DNA of 9,631 bases. It comes from VGCC01 sp040381195 (lineage in GTDB: Bacteria > Actinomycetota > Actinomycetes > S36-B12). The stretch spans positions 1 through 9,631 of the forward strand of contig JBEIHR010000071.1 of the NCBI GenBank assembly GCA_040381195.1. The letters are read 5' to 3'. Each line of letters starts with the position of its first letter. Position 1 is the stretch's first letter. Below the pieces are notes generated by a model. It saw nothing but the letters and a program-made list of their open reading frames with translations, was not told the origin of the DNA and searched no databases. Shown piece by piece: positions 1 through 5,839 of this stretch. The translations under genes were made by a program, and so were the position numbers.

Positions 1-25
1 ATCGTTCCAACTGAGCTACATGTCC
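1..25 (-). tRNA. partial tRNA, probably tRNA-Phe (5' end only)
   Basis: Read on the minus strand, this stretch starts with a 7-base acceptor arm (GGACATG), then TA, the D-arm start GCTC and the D-loop AGTTGG. That is the 5' end of a tRNA running off the left edge of the window. The anticodon lies outside, so the identity cannot be read. Phe is inferred only because Glu-Asp-Phe is a common actinobacterial tRNA order. The visible 3' side of the D stem reads GAT where GAG would pair with CTC, giving one mismatch (C11-T24). The 3' acceptor strand is not visible, so the acceptor stem cannot be tested. Confidence 0.6.
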
Positions 26-29
26 GTAC

Positions 30-47
30 TTCCGTATTGATACGGAA
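30..47 (-). repeat. perfect inverted repeat between two tRNAs
   Basis: A 7-bp perfect inverted repeat, TTCCGTA-N4-TACGGAA, begins directly after the encoded CCA of tRNA-Asp and ends 4 bp before the next tRNA. In the precursor transcript it would fold into a small hairpin. A role in tRNA processing or spacing is an inference. No U tract follows, and a tRNA lies downstream, so a terminator is unlikely. Confidence 0.5.
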
Positions 48-124
48 TGGCGACCCCTACGGGACTTGAACCCGCGACATCCGCCTTGACAGGTCGGCGA
101 GCTAACCAACTGAGCTACGGGGCC
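48..124 (-). tRNA. tRNA-Asp (anticodon GTC), possibly degenerate
   Basis: The minus-strand cloverleaf can be numbered throughout: acceptor GGCCCCG, an anticodon loop CTGTCAA with anticodon GTC (Asp), a T loop TTCAAGT in an intact five-pair T stem, discriminator G73, and an encoded CCA at 48-50. Four stem positions do not pair: G7-A66 in the acceptor, C11-T24 and T12-C23 in the D stem, and A30-G40 in the anticodon stem. This is unusual for a bacterial tRNA. The neighbouring Glu gene is fully paired. The gene may be a decayed copy, a functional but weak tRNA, or contain sequencing errors near a contig end. Identity as Asp is firm; function is uncertain. Confidence 0.85.
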
Positions 125-139
125 TCGGATGAGGCCGAG

Positions 140-212
140 CATCCCCAACGGGATTCGAACCCGTGTTACCGCCGTGAAAGGGCGGTGTCCTAGGCCTCTA
201 GACGATGGGGAC
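140..212 (-). tRNA. tRNA-Glu (anticodon TTC)
   Basis: This is a complete 73-base cloverleaf on the minus strand. The acceptor arm GTCCCCA pairs with TGGGGAT (one G-U). The D arm is GTCT with AGGAC, and the anticodon stem CCGCC/GGCGG encloses CTTTCAC with anticodon TTC. The T stem ACGGG/CCCGT is perfect and G73 is the discriminator. CCA is not encoded (CTC follows), so it must be added after transcription, unlike the adjacent Asp gene. It is the first gene of a leftward cluster Glu-Asp-(Phe) and has a plausible promoter about 40 bp upstream. Confidence 0.95.
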
Positions 213-251
213 CTGGTCTCCGTCGACCGAAACGCCGTTGGCGACCGGGAA

Positions 252-257
252 AGCATA
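252..257 (-). promoter_or_regulatory. candidate -10 box (TATGCT) for the tRNA cluster
   Basis: On the minus strand TATGCT lies about 40 bp upstream of the first base of tRNA-Glu, which suits a short tRNA leader. The -35 side is weak: the nearest TTGACC-like string is CCGACC with a 15-bp spacer, so the assignment rests mainly on the -10 and its position. The rest of 213-329 holds a small G5-TG-C5 inverted repeat at 299-310 just before the plus-strand gene, and nothing else I can support. Confidence 0.3.
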
Positions 258-329
258 GGACGTCTCGGCGGTGGTCGGGGACTCGCCCCTGGGTGAGCGG
301 GGGTGCCCCCGGTGGGACACGATGGGTGG

Positions 330-677
330 ATGGTGGAGGTCACCCCGGAGCGGTTCGAGGAGCTCGTCTCCGACGCCCTAGACACCCTTCCCCCGGAACT
401 GGCCAGCCTGATGGACAACGTGGTGGTGCTGGTCGAAGACATGAAGCCCGGGCGGCCATTCCTCCTGGGTCTTTATCACGGAGTGCCCCTGACCAGCCGG
501 GGTCACTATTACGCCGGGCACCTCCCGGATCGGATCACCATCTATCGGCTTCCCATCACGCGGCGCTGCCGAACCGAGCAGGATGTGGTCGAGCAGGTGC
601 GCATCACGGTGGTCCACGAGGTCGCGCACCACTTCGGAATCAGCGACGAGCGTCTGCACGAATTGGGATACGGATAG
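330..677 (+). CDS. minimal zinc metallopeptidase family protein (zincin_1 / PF06262 type)
   Basis: This encodes a 115-residue cytoplasmic protein without signal peptide or membrane segment. The C-terminal third carries HEVAHHFGISD (residues 96-106), an HExxHxxGxxD zinc signature. His96, His100 and Asp106 are the likely zinc ligands and Glu97 the catalytic base. The short length, the start MVEVTPERFEEL and the motif near the C terminus match the bacterial family of small minigluzincin-like proteins. Their substrate is not known to me. I chose ATG 330 because the MVEV start fits the family. A GTG at 303 would add nine non-family residues and overlap a GC-rich hairpin. No good ribosome-binding site is visible. 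The dehydrogenase follows after 8 bp, which suggests co-transcription. Family assignment is strong; physiological role is unknown. Confidence 0.88.
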   Translation: MVEVTPERFEELVSDALDTLPPELASLMDNVVVLVEDMKPGRPFLLGLYHGVPLTSRGHYYAGHLPDRITIYRLPITRRCRTEQDVVEQVRITVVHEVAHHFGISDERLHELGYG

Positions 678-685
678 GAGCTCAC

Positions 686-1459
686 ATGCAGTGGTCGGGG
701 TCGGTTGTGTTGGTGTCGGGCGGAGCGTCCGGTCTGGGCGAGGGTGTCGTGCGCGCGGCAGCAGCGGGCGGTGCCGCCGGAGTCCTCGTCGTCGACGTCA
801 ACGGTGAGCGGGCGTCAGCCCTCGCGAAGGAACTGGGTGACCACGTGGTGGCGGTGCCCACGGACGTGCGCGACACCGATGCTGTGGAGCGGGCGGTGGC
901 CGCAGCTGAGACAACCTTCGGCCGATTGGATGTGACGGCCTGCTGCGCGGGTATCGGGTTCGTGCATCGCGTCATGGATCGCGAAGGAACCCCGATGAGC
1001 ATCGATGACTACCGGCGCGTGATCGACATCAACCTCAACGGCACATTCGATATCGTCCGTAGGTCGGCATCTCTGATGGCGCGTAATCAGCCCGATGCAG
1101 ATGGTCAACGCGGTGTCGTGGTGATGACCGCGTCGCTGGCTGCCTACGACGGGCAGGTGGGGCAGTCCGCCTATAGCGCGAGTAAGGGCGGCATCGTCGG
1201 AATGACGCTGCCGCTAGCCCGTGATCTTGCTCCCTCGGGAATCCGGGTCATGACGATCGCCCCCGGGATCATGGACACGCCGATCTATGAGTTCCTGCCC
1301 CGCGAAACGTTCGAGGTGCTGTCGAAGTTGCCACTCAATCCGCGGCGAATGGGCACCGCGCAGGAGTTCGCGCACCTCGTCGGTGCAATCGTCGAGAACC
1401 CCTACCTGAATGGCGAAGTGATCCGCCTCGACGCCGGGGTTCGTCTCCCACCTAAGTAG
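686..1459 (+). CDS. short-chain dehydrogenase, HSD10 / 3-hydroxyacyl-CoA dehydrogenase type
   Basis: A 257-residue classical SDR. The nucleotide-binding turn SGGASGLG is at residues 11-18 and D37 at the end of strand beta-2 favours NAD+. The structural N116 is present, and the catalytic set is S150, Y163 and K167 (YSASK). Long stretches resemble mammalian HSD17B10: EGTPMSIDDYRRVIDINLNG, GQVGQSAYSASKGGIVGMTL, RDLAPSGIRVMTIAPG, and a C-terminal NGEVIRLD. The likely reaction is NAD+-dependent oxidation of 3-hydroxyacyl-CoA or 2-methyl-3-hydroxybutyryl-CoA in fatty acid or isoleucine breakdown, in the cytoplasm. Start ATG 686 has an AGGAG site (676-680) five bases upstream that overlaps the TAG stop of the peptidase gene, so the two are probably translationally coupled. 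Oddly, the usual NNAG motif reads CCAG (residues 86-89). A longer in-frame upstream extension exists but overlaps the peptidase gene and was rejected. Confidence 0.92.
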   Translation: MQWSGSVVLVSGGASGLGEGVVRAAAAGGAAGVLVVDVNGERASALAKELGDHVVAVPTDVRDTDAVERAVAAAETTFGRLDVTACCAGIGFVHRVMDREGTPMSIDDYRRVIDINLNGTFDIVRRSASLMARNQPDADGQRGVVVMTASLAAYDGQVGQSAYSASKGGIVGMTLPLARDLAPSGIRVMTIAPGIMDTPIYEFLPRETFEVLSKLPLNPRRMGTAQEFAHLVGAIVENPYLNGEVIRLDAGVRLPPK

Positions 1460-2417
1460 TGCCGTGCGCCGCGCGCTCGAGGCGATCGCGGATCGCGGCC
1501 TCGATGCCGTCACCCTCGGGCGGGATCGCGTAGACGGTGGCCAGGTTTAGCGCATCGGCTTCGCGGAGCGCACGGTAGAGACTCGCGGCGTAGTGCGTGG
1601 CCGTGTCCGGTGCCGTGAGGCGCACCATCCCTGCTGGCGTGGACACGGAGGCAAGGGCGATCAAGCCCGACCCCGACGTATTCAGCCCGGGGAGTGACTC
1701 CGAGTCGATGACCTGCACGCGTGCCGATGGCGAGTAGTGCGCCGCGAGTGTGCCGGGTGCACGAACGCCACTCCTCTCTCCGCAGACCATTCCCGTGCAC
1801 GCCTCGATGTCGTCCCGTCCGATTTGGCCGGGCCGGAGGATGACCGGCCGATCCCCGGAGCAGTCCACGATCGTCGACTCCACGCCCACGGTGCAGGGTC
1901 CGCCGTCGAGGACGAGTTCGTCGTCGAGGAACTCCTCGAGTTCGGCCACGACATCCTGTGCGCGGGTGGGACTGACCTTGCCGAAGCGGTTCGCGCTCGG
2001 TGCCGCGACCCCGACAGTCGGATCGCCCAGGATCTCGCCGACGCGACGAATCACCTCGCGGGTGAGCGCGTTACCGGGCACACGCACCGCGACCGTGTCC
2101 TGGGTCCCGGTGATGAAGTCCCGGGCGCGCCTGCTGCGCGGGAGCACGAGAGTGAGCGGTCCCGGCCAGTACTCGGCGGCGAGCCGCCGGGCGTAGTCAG
2201 GCATACCCGAGGTCCACGAGGAGACAGCGTCGCTCGTTGCAAGATGCACGATGAGCGGGTGATCGGCAGGTCGTCCTTTGGCCGCGTAGACCCGGGCCAC
2301 TGCAGGGGCCGAATCGGCGAGCGCCGCGAGTCCGTAGACCGTCTCCGTGGGAATCGCCACGACCCGCGCAGCGGCCAGATCCCCTGCAGCTTCGTTGGGA
2401 TCGGTGGTGATGCGCAC
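1452..2417 (-). CDS. sua5: L-threonylcarbamoyladenylate synthase, Sua5/TsaC2 type
   Basis: A 321-residue cytoplasmic enzyme that makes threonylcarbamoyl-AMP from threonine, bicarbonate and ATP, the first step of t6A37 formation on ANN-decoding tRNAs; the TsaD complex then transfers the group. The YrdC domain fills about residues 5-200, with PTETVYGL (23-30), KGRP (47-50), APSANRFGKVSPT (139-151) and GVESTIVD (178-185). The conserved linker APGTLAAHYSP (220-230) leads to a C-terminal Sua5 domain (about 232-317), so this is the long two-domain form rather than short TsaC. The start is GTG 2417, nine bases after the stop of the upstream subtilase gene. No Shine-Dalgarno is evident, so expression may rely on reinitiation. 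Its 3' end overlaps that of the convergent dehydrogenase by 8 bp. Confidence 0.95.
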   Translation of the reverse strand: MRITTDPNEAAGDLAAARVVAIPTETVYGLAALADSAPAVARVYAAKGRPADHPLIVHLATSDAVSSWTSGMPDYARRLAAEYWPGPLTLVLPRSRRARDFITGTQDTVAVRVPGNALTREVIRRVGEILGDPTVGVAAPSANRFGKVSPTRAQDVVAELEEFLDDELVLDGGPCTVGVESTIVDCSGDRPVILRPGQIGRDDIEACTGMVCGERSGVRAPGTLAAHYSPSARVQVIDSESLPGLNTSGSGLIALASVSTPAGMVRLTAPDTATHYAASLYRALREADALNLATVYAIPPEGDGIEAAIRDRLERAAHGTT

Positions 2418-2426
2418 CGGCGCAAT

Positions 2427-5400
2427 CTAGAGGCTTGCGGCTCTACCCCTGGTCACCATGGTCGTGACACGTGCATCGGGTTCGGCGAAATCGACTGATC
2501 GATTCGAGGAAAGTGACGCGACCGCTGCGATCGCCGCATCCTCGGACACGGGAGCAGCGAAGTCGACTCGGAACATCCGGAAGCCGAGGTATTTCCGGAC
2601 TGTCAGGTTCGGCGCCAGCACGTCGCCGATCTCGGGTTGCTGACCGGGTTTGAACCGGACGATCAGCGACGACACACCTGCCGGCGAACTCGCGGGTGGG
2701 GTGGACGCCACGACGAGAACCCCCGCAGGTCCAGACGATCGAGGGCTCATCGCTGGACGCGTGCTCACCCGTGCGCCCTGAGATTGCAGGTAGCGACCCA
2801 CGGCCGAGGTCCGCTTCATCGACAGATCTGGTCCTGCGGTGCCCGGTAATCCGACAACCGAAATCTCAGTATTGGAAGCCACGGCGGACTTTGCTATCCG
2901 CCGCAACTTGCCCTTGGCGCTGGGTGACAGCGATGGGCTGGAGCGCGGGAAGGCGATGAAGTCCGCGCTGTCGGTTGGTTGTGTTGCTGCCGGCGTGCGC
3001 GCAGGTGCCGCTGAGCCCAGCGTGAACCCGACCCCGAGGCTCATGGGGAGTTGACCCTGGCGCACCGCATTGATCTGCAGGGTGTGTTGTCCGGGTGGCA
3101 GAGCGGGAATCTGGAACTCGACCGTGAACTCGTTCTCATAGCTGACCACACCTGCGGCCACCCACACCGGAGTCGACAGTACGTAGACACCCGCCGTCGT
3201 CAGGCGTTGGAGTCCTTTGCCCGTAATGCGAATCATCTGTCCGGGCACGAGTGTGGTGTTCTGGGATGTGAGTGCACCTCGGGACGCGATCTCCCACCCG
3301 TTGCCGACGATCTCGAAACCCGTGCCCGTCAACCCTGCGCGTTGCAGCGCAAGAGGCTGACCGGTGGAATCCACTGCCGCGAAAGCACCAGCGCGATTCA
3401 CCTGGTTGGTCGGAACGGCCGGGCGCGTCACTTGGATCTCATCCTCGGCGCCTCCGCCGCCGCCCTTATCCGACGAACTCGATCCACCGCCGGAACTACC
3501 ACCACCACCGCCGGAGCTACCACCACCACCGGAGCTACCACCACCACCGGAGCTACCACCACCACCGGAGCTCCCGCCCCCCGAACCGCCTCCCCCACCG
3601 GAGGTGAAGGAGCGCACGAAGAGGAGCTTGTTGGGCGAGCCGCTACCCGGGTCCGAGATGACATCCGACGTCGACGAATCGACGAGTGCTGTCGCGACCT
3701 GCGCCGACATGGCAGTCGGGTTCAGTGCGAGATACACGGCCGCAGCACCTGCGACATGCGGGCTGGCCATCGAAGTGCCGCTGATGGTCACCGTTGCAGT
3801 GTTGGAGGTGTACCACGCACCGATGATGGATGAGCCGGGGGCGAAGATGTCGACGAGGCTTCCGTAGTTGGAGAACGACGAACGTGCATCCGAGGATGTC
3901 ATCGATGCCACCGTGATCGCCTTGGGCTCGCGGGCGGGACTGAAATCCGCGGCGTTGGCATTGGAGTTACCGGCGGCGACCACCACGGGGATATTCGCGT
4001 CATGGAGTGCCGCTACGGCGTCGTCAAGAGCCTTGGATCCCGATCCCCCCAGACTCATGTTCACAACCGCGCGGCCACTGGTGTGGTTGGTGCGGATCCA
4101 GTTCAATCCAGCGACCACCCCGGATGTGGTGCCCGAGCCCGAGCAGTTCAGGACGCGGACGGGAATCACCGTCACGGCCTTGGCCACGCCGTAGGTGGCA
4201 CCCGCCACGGTGGAAGCCACGTGCGTGCCATGACCGTTGCAGTCATTGGTGCCGTTGCCATCGGCCACCTCATCGCGCCCCGTCGCGGTGCGTCCGCCGA
4301 ACTCGACGTGGGATGTGCGAATGCCGGTGTCGACGATGTAAACCTTGACGCCGCTCCCTGTCCCGGCTGCCTCGTAGGTCGTGCTCAGCGGCAGGGCGCG
4401 TTGGTCGATGCGGTCCAGTCCCCAGGGGGCGCCGGTTTGGATCCCATCGGTCGGAGACGGAGAGGGGGCAGGGCTTGGGGTGCCACCGGAATTAATGAGG
4501 TAGCGCCAGATTCCCGGTGTCGACGTCGGATTACCGCTCGTGGTCAGGCGTGTTGCGACCGTGGCGGGGGCCTCGCCGCTGTTGGCGATCCGCACCGTTG
4601 TCCCAGCCGTTTGCGCGGGATTCGCGTACCCGACCTCGAAGGTGGGATTGGTGGACGATGCCGCTGTGCCGACGGTCGTGTAGTTGAACTCGATCCCGAC
4701 CTTGCCGCCGCCTTCATCGATCACGAGCATCTGGAACGTGTACTTCCCTGCAGAACTTGGATACTCGCCATAGTTGGTCCACTCCGCCCAGAAGACACTC
4801 TTGGTGCCTGAATCCGAAATGGTCCCTTGCCCGAATTGCAGGGTTCCCGACACTGTCCCGTCGAGGTCCGTGAAGAGTGGAAGGACGTAGGGCCGTGTCG
4901 CGGTAGAGAGGTTCACACCCCGCCAGGCATTGAACTGACCGAGATCATCGTTGAATACCGCGCCGCCGTTGCTGTTGATGATGATTTGGTCGTAGTTGAC
5001 CCCGAAATAGTTGATGGTGAAGCCCAGGTTCTGGGGTGCTGAGCTCGCATCATCGAAGCCGTTCATGCTTGTCGTCGAGGTCTTTGTCACGGTGCGGAAT
5101 GCTGCGTTGATGCTGACGATCTTGTCGTCCTCGATGTAGTCCACCGCCATTGAGCGTTCAAGTGCGACGACCTGGGCATCGGTGAGATTCGCGGTGAAGC
5201 CATCAACCATGCCCGTCAGGACTTTGTCGGGTCTCGCGCCCATCTCCTCGGCCAATTCGATGGCGGTGTCGGTATAGGCACCGTTCTTGGCGACCACGAT
5301 GCGTGGGCGTGCATCGGGTGCTCCACTCGCGCTCGCGGACGGGGTTGTCGACGCGGATGGCGTGGATGACGGCGACACGGTGGGTGCAGGTGACACCGAC

Positions 5401-5630
5401 GGAGTCGGGCTCGTCGTGGGAGTCGGGCTCGGAGACAGGGTCGGAGATGGCGCCGGGGTGGGGGACGGAGACGAGCTCGGCGATGGCGCGGGGGTGGGTG
5501 TGGGCGATGCCGAACCTACGGGTGCGGGGTCGGGTCCGGATGCTTCGGCGAGGCCGGGGGAGGCCCAGAGCGTCGAGACCACCAGCGCGGCGCTGATCAC
5601 GCCACCGAACCACGTGGACGTACCGCCCAT
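2427..5630 (-). CDS. secreted multidomain S8 subtilisin-like serine protease with nidogen-like domain
   Basis: A 1067-residue exported protease. In order: signal peptide (about 1-30, hydrophobic core ISAALVVSTLW); Pro/Ser/Thr linker (34-106); I9-like propeptide (108-178, ending YIEDDKIV); nidogen-like beta domain (about 190-380, with INSNGGAVF, PLFTDLDG and IEFNYT); proteinase K-like S8 domain (405-675); Gly/Ser linker (677-727); beta-rich module, IPT-like at best (735-872); OmpA-like module (886-975); and a C-terminal propeptide-like domain (985-1055). The catalytic triad is D434 (VDTG), H467 (NGHGTHV) and S620 (GTSMASPHVAG), with oxyanion N555. C464 and C496 sit near the active site as in proteinase K relatives. 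ATG 5630 is chosen because GGAGG lies five bases upstream; a GTG at 5636 would sit inside that site. There is no sorting signal or C-terminal membrane segment, so it is free or held non-covalently, perhaps by the OmpA-like part. The sua5 gene follows after 9 bp. The protease class is certain; modules after 735 are less so. Confidence 0.93.
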   Translation of the reverse strand: MGGTSTWFGGVISAALVVSTLWASPGLAEASGPDPAPVGSASPTPTPAPSPSSSPSPTPAPSPTLSPSPTPTTSPTPSVSPAPTVSPSSTPSASTTPSASASGAPDARPRIVVAKNGAYTDTAIELAEEMGARPDKVLTGMVDGFTANLTDAQVVALERSMAVDYIEDDKIVSINAAFRTVTKTSTTSMNGFDDASSAPQNLGFTINYFGVNYDQIIINSNGGAVFNDDLGQFNAWRGVNLSTATRPYVLPLFTDLDGTVSGTLQFGQGTISDSGTKSVFWAEWTNYGEYPSSAGKYTFQMLVIDEGGGKVGIEFNYTTVGTAASSTNPTFEVGYANPAQTAGTTVRIANSGEAPATVATRLTTSGNPTSTPGIWRYLINSGGTPSPAPSPSPTDGIQTGAPWGLDRIDQRALPLSTTYEAAGTGSGVKVYIVDTGIRTSHVEFGGRTATGRDEVADGNGTNDCNGHGTHVASTVAGATYGVAKAVTVIPVRVLNCSGSGTTSGVVAGLNWIRTNHTSGRAVVNMSLGGSGSKALDDAVAALHDANIPVVVAAGNSNANAADFSPAREPKAITVASMTSSDARSSFSNYGSLVDIFAPGSSIIGAWYTSNTATVTISGTSMASPHVAGAAAVYLALNPTAMSAQVATALVDSSTSDVISDPGSGSPNKLLFVRSFTSGGGGGSGGGSSGGGGSSGGGGSSGGGGSSGGGGGSSGGGSSSSDKGGGGGAEDEIQVTRPAVPTNQVNRAGAFAAVDSTGQPLALQRAGLTGTGFEIVGNGWEIASRGALTSQNTTLVPGQMIRITGKGLQRLTTAGVYVLSTPVWVAAGVVSYENEFTVEFQIPALPPGQHTLQINAVRQGQLPMSLGVGFTLGSAAPARTPAATQPTDSADFIAFPRSSPSLSPSAKGKLRRIAKSAVASNTEISVVGLPGTAGPDLSMKRTSAVGRYLQSQGARVSTRPAMSPRSSGPAGVLVVASTPPASSPAGVSSLIVRFKPGQQPEIGDVLAPNLTVRKYLGFRMFRVDFAAPVSEDAAIAAVASLSSNRSVDFAEPDARVTTMVTRGRAASL
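3473..3602 (-). repeat. in-frame tandem repeat encoding a Gly/Ser linker
   Basis: Three perfect 18-bp units (plus strand GGAGCTACCACCACCACC) at 3513-3566 are flanked by diverged units, including a 21-bp variant at 3492-3512. In the subtilase they encode repeated SSGGGG, a flexible tether about 45-50 residues long between the catalytic domain and the C-terminal modules. Because the unit is a multiple of three, copy-number change would alter linker length without a frameshift. Confidence 0.85.
5315..5531 (-). repeat. low-complexity coding region for a Pro/Ser/Thr linker
   Basis: This part of the subtilase gene encodes imperfect SPTPTPAPSPSS-like repeats covering about residues 34-106, between the signal peptide and the propeptide. 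Such linkers in secreted actinobacterial proteins span the cell wall or carry O-glycans; glycosylation here is an inference. The DNA repeats are irregular rather than strictly tandem. Confidence 0.75.
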
Positions 5631-5693
5631 TCCCACCTCCAGGCCCCTGGGATCGGTGGCCCCGTACCGGGGGACATCGTCTCAGGCTGTGTG

Positions 5694-5719
5694 GACGCGT
5701 GGAGAGGGGGCCACGTTCC
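5694..5719 (-). promoter_or_regulatory. candidate ECF-sigma-type promoter for the subtilase gene
   Basis: On the minus strand GGAAC (5719-5715) is followed after 17 bp by CGTC (5697-5694), matching the general GGAAC-N16/17-CGTY form of extracytoplasmic-function sigma promoters. Transcription would begin near 5687 and leave a leader of about 57 bases. That leader contains a small CCCCG-N3-CGGGG hairpin (5660-5672). No convincing housekeeping promoter is seen for this gene. Short motifs like this arise easily in GC-rich DNA. Confidence 0.35.
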
Positions 5720-5722
5720 CCA

Positions 5723-5736
5723 ATTCCCCGGGGAAT
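5723..5736. promoter_or_regulatory. 14-bp perfect palindrome, candidate operator
   Basis: ATTCCCCGGGGAAT is perfectly self-complementary and lies 3 bp upstream of the candidate subtilase -35 box. On the minus strand its GGGGAA half is repeated 8 bp further on, overlapping that -35 (GGGGAA-TT-GGGGAA-C). The position in a divergent intergenic region fits a transcription factor site. The binding protein cannot be named from the sequence. Confidence 0.45.
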
Positions 5737-5799
5737 GTAAGGGGTGTGCAAAGTCCGAGGCGGGGCCGCAACCGCGGGGGGCGCGCGGAAGTCCAATCT

Positions 5800-5828
5800 T
5801 TGAGCGCGGGACTCCGCGCATGTATATA
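5800..5828 (+). promoter_or_regulatory. candidate promoter of the HtrA-like gene with palindromic spacer
   Basis: TTGAGC (5800-5805) and TATATA (5823-5828) are separated by 17 bp, a good housekeeping-sigma arrangement. The spacer region carries a perfect inverted repeat, GCGCGG-N4-CCGCGC (5804-5819), that could be an operator. The start site implied (about 5835) falls inside the ribosome-binding site AGGAGG (5830-5835) of the ATG at 5840, so such an mRNA would be almost leaderless. Alternatively the true promoter is upstream, and this AT-rich stretch with its hairpin acts in the mRNA leader. Confidence 0.35.
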
Positions 5829-5839
5829 AAGGAGGAGCA

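Noticed and set aside
293..685. N-terminal extension of the dehydrogenase
   Set aside because: It would overlap the whole metallopeptidase gene in another frame, and the added residues are low-complexity. The ATG at 686 has a good ribosome-binding site and gives the family length.
1737..2498. 253-residue open frame on the plus strand
   Set aside because: It is antisense to sua5, which carries all Sua5 motifs; the composition is that of a shadow frame.
3492..3570. CRISPR-like repeat array
   Set aside because: The repeats are 18 bp, contiguous without spacers, and encode a Gly/Ser linker in frame.
3051..3833. 260-residue open frame on the plus strand opposite the subtilase
   Set aside because: It is antisense to the catalytic and linker coding region and has a Thr-rich tract only because of the Gly/Ser repeat DNA.
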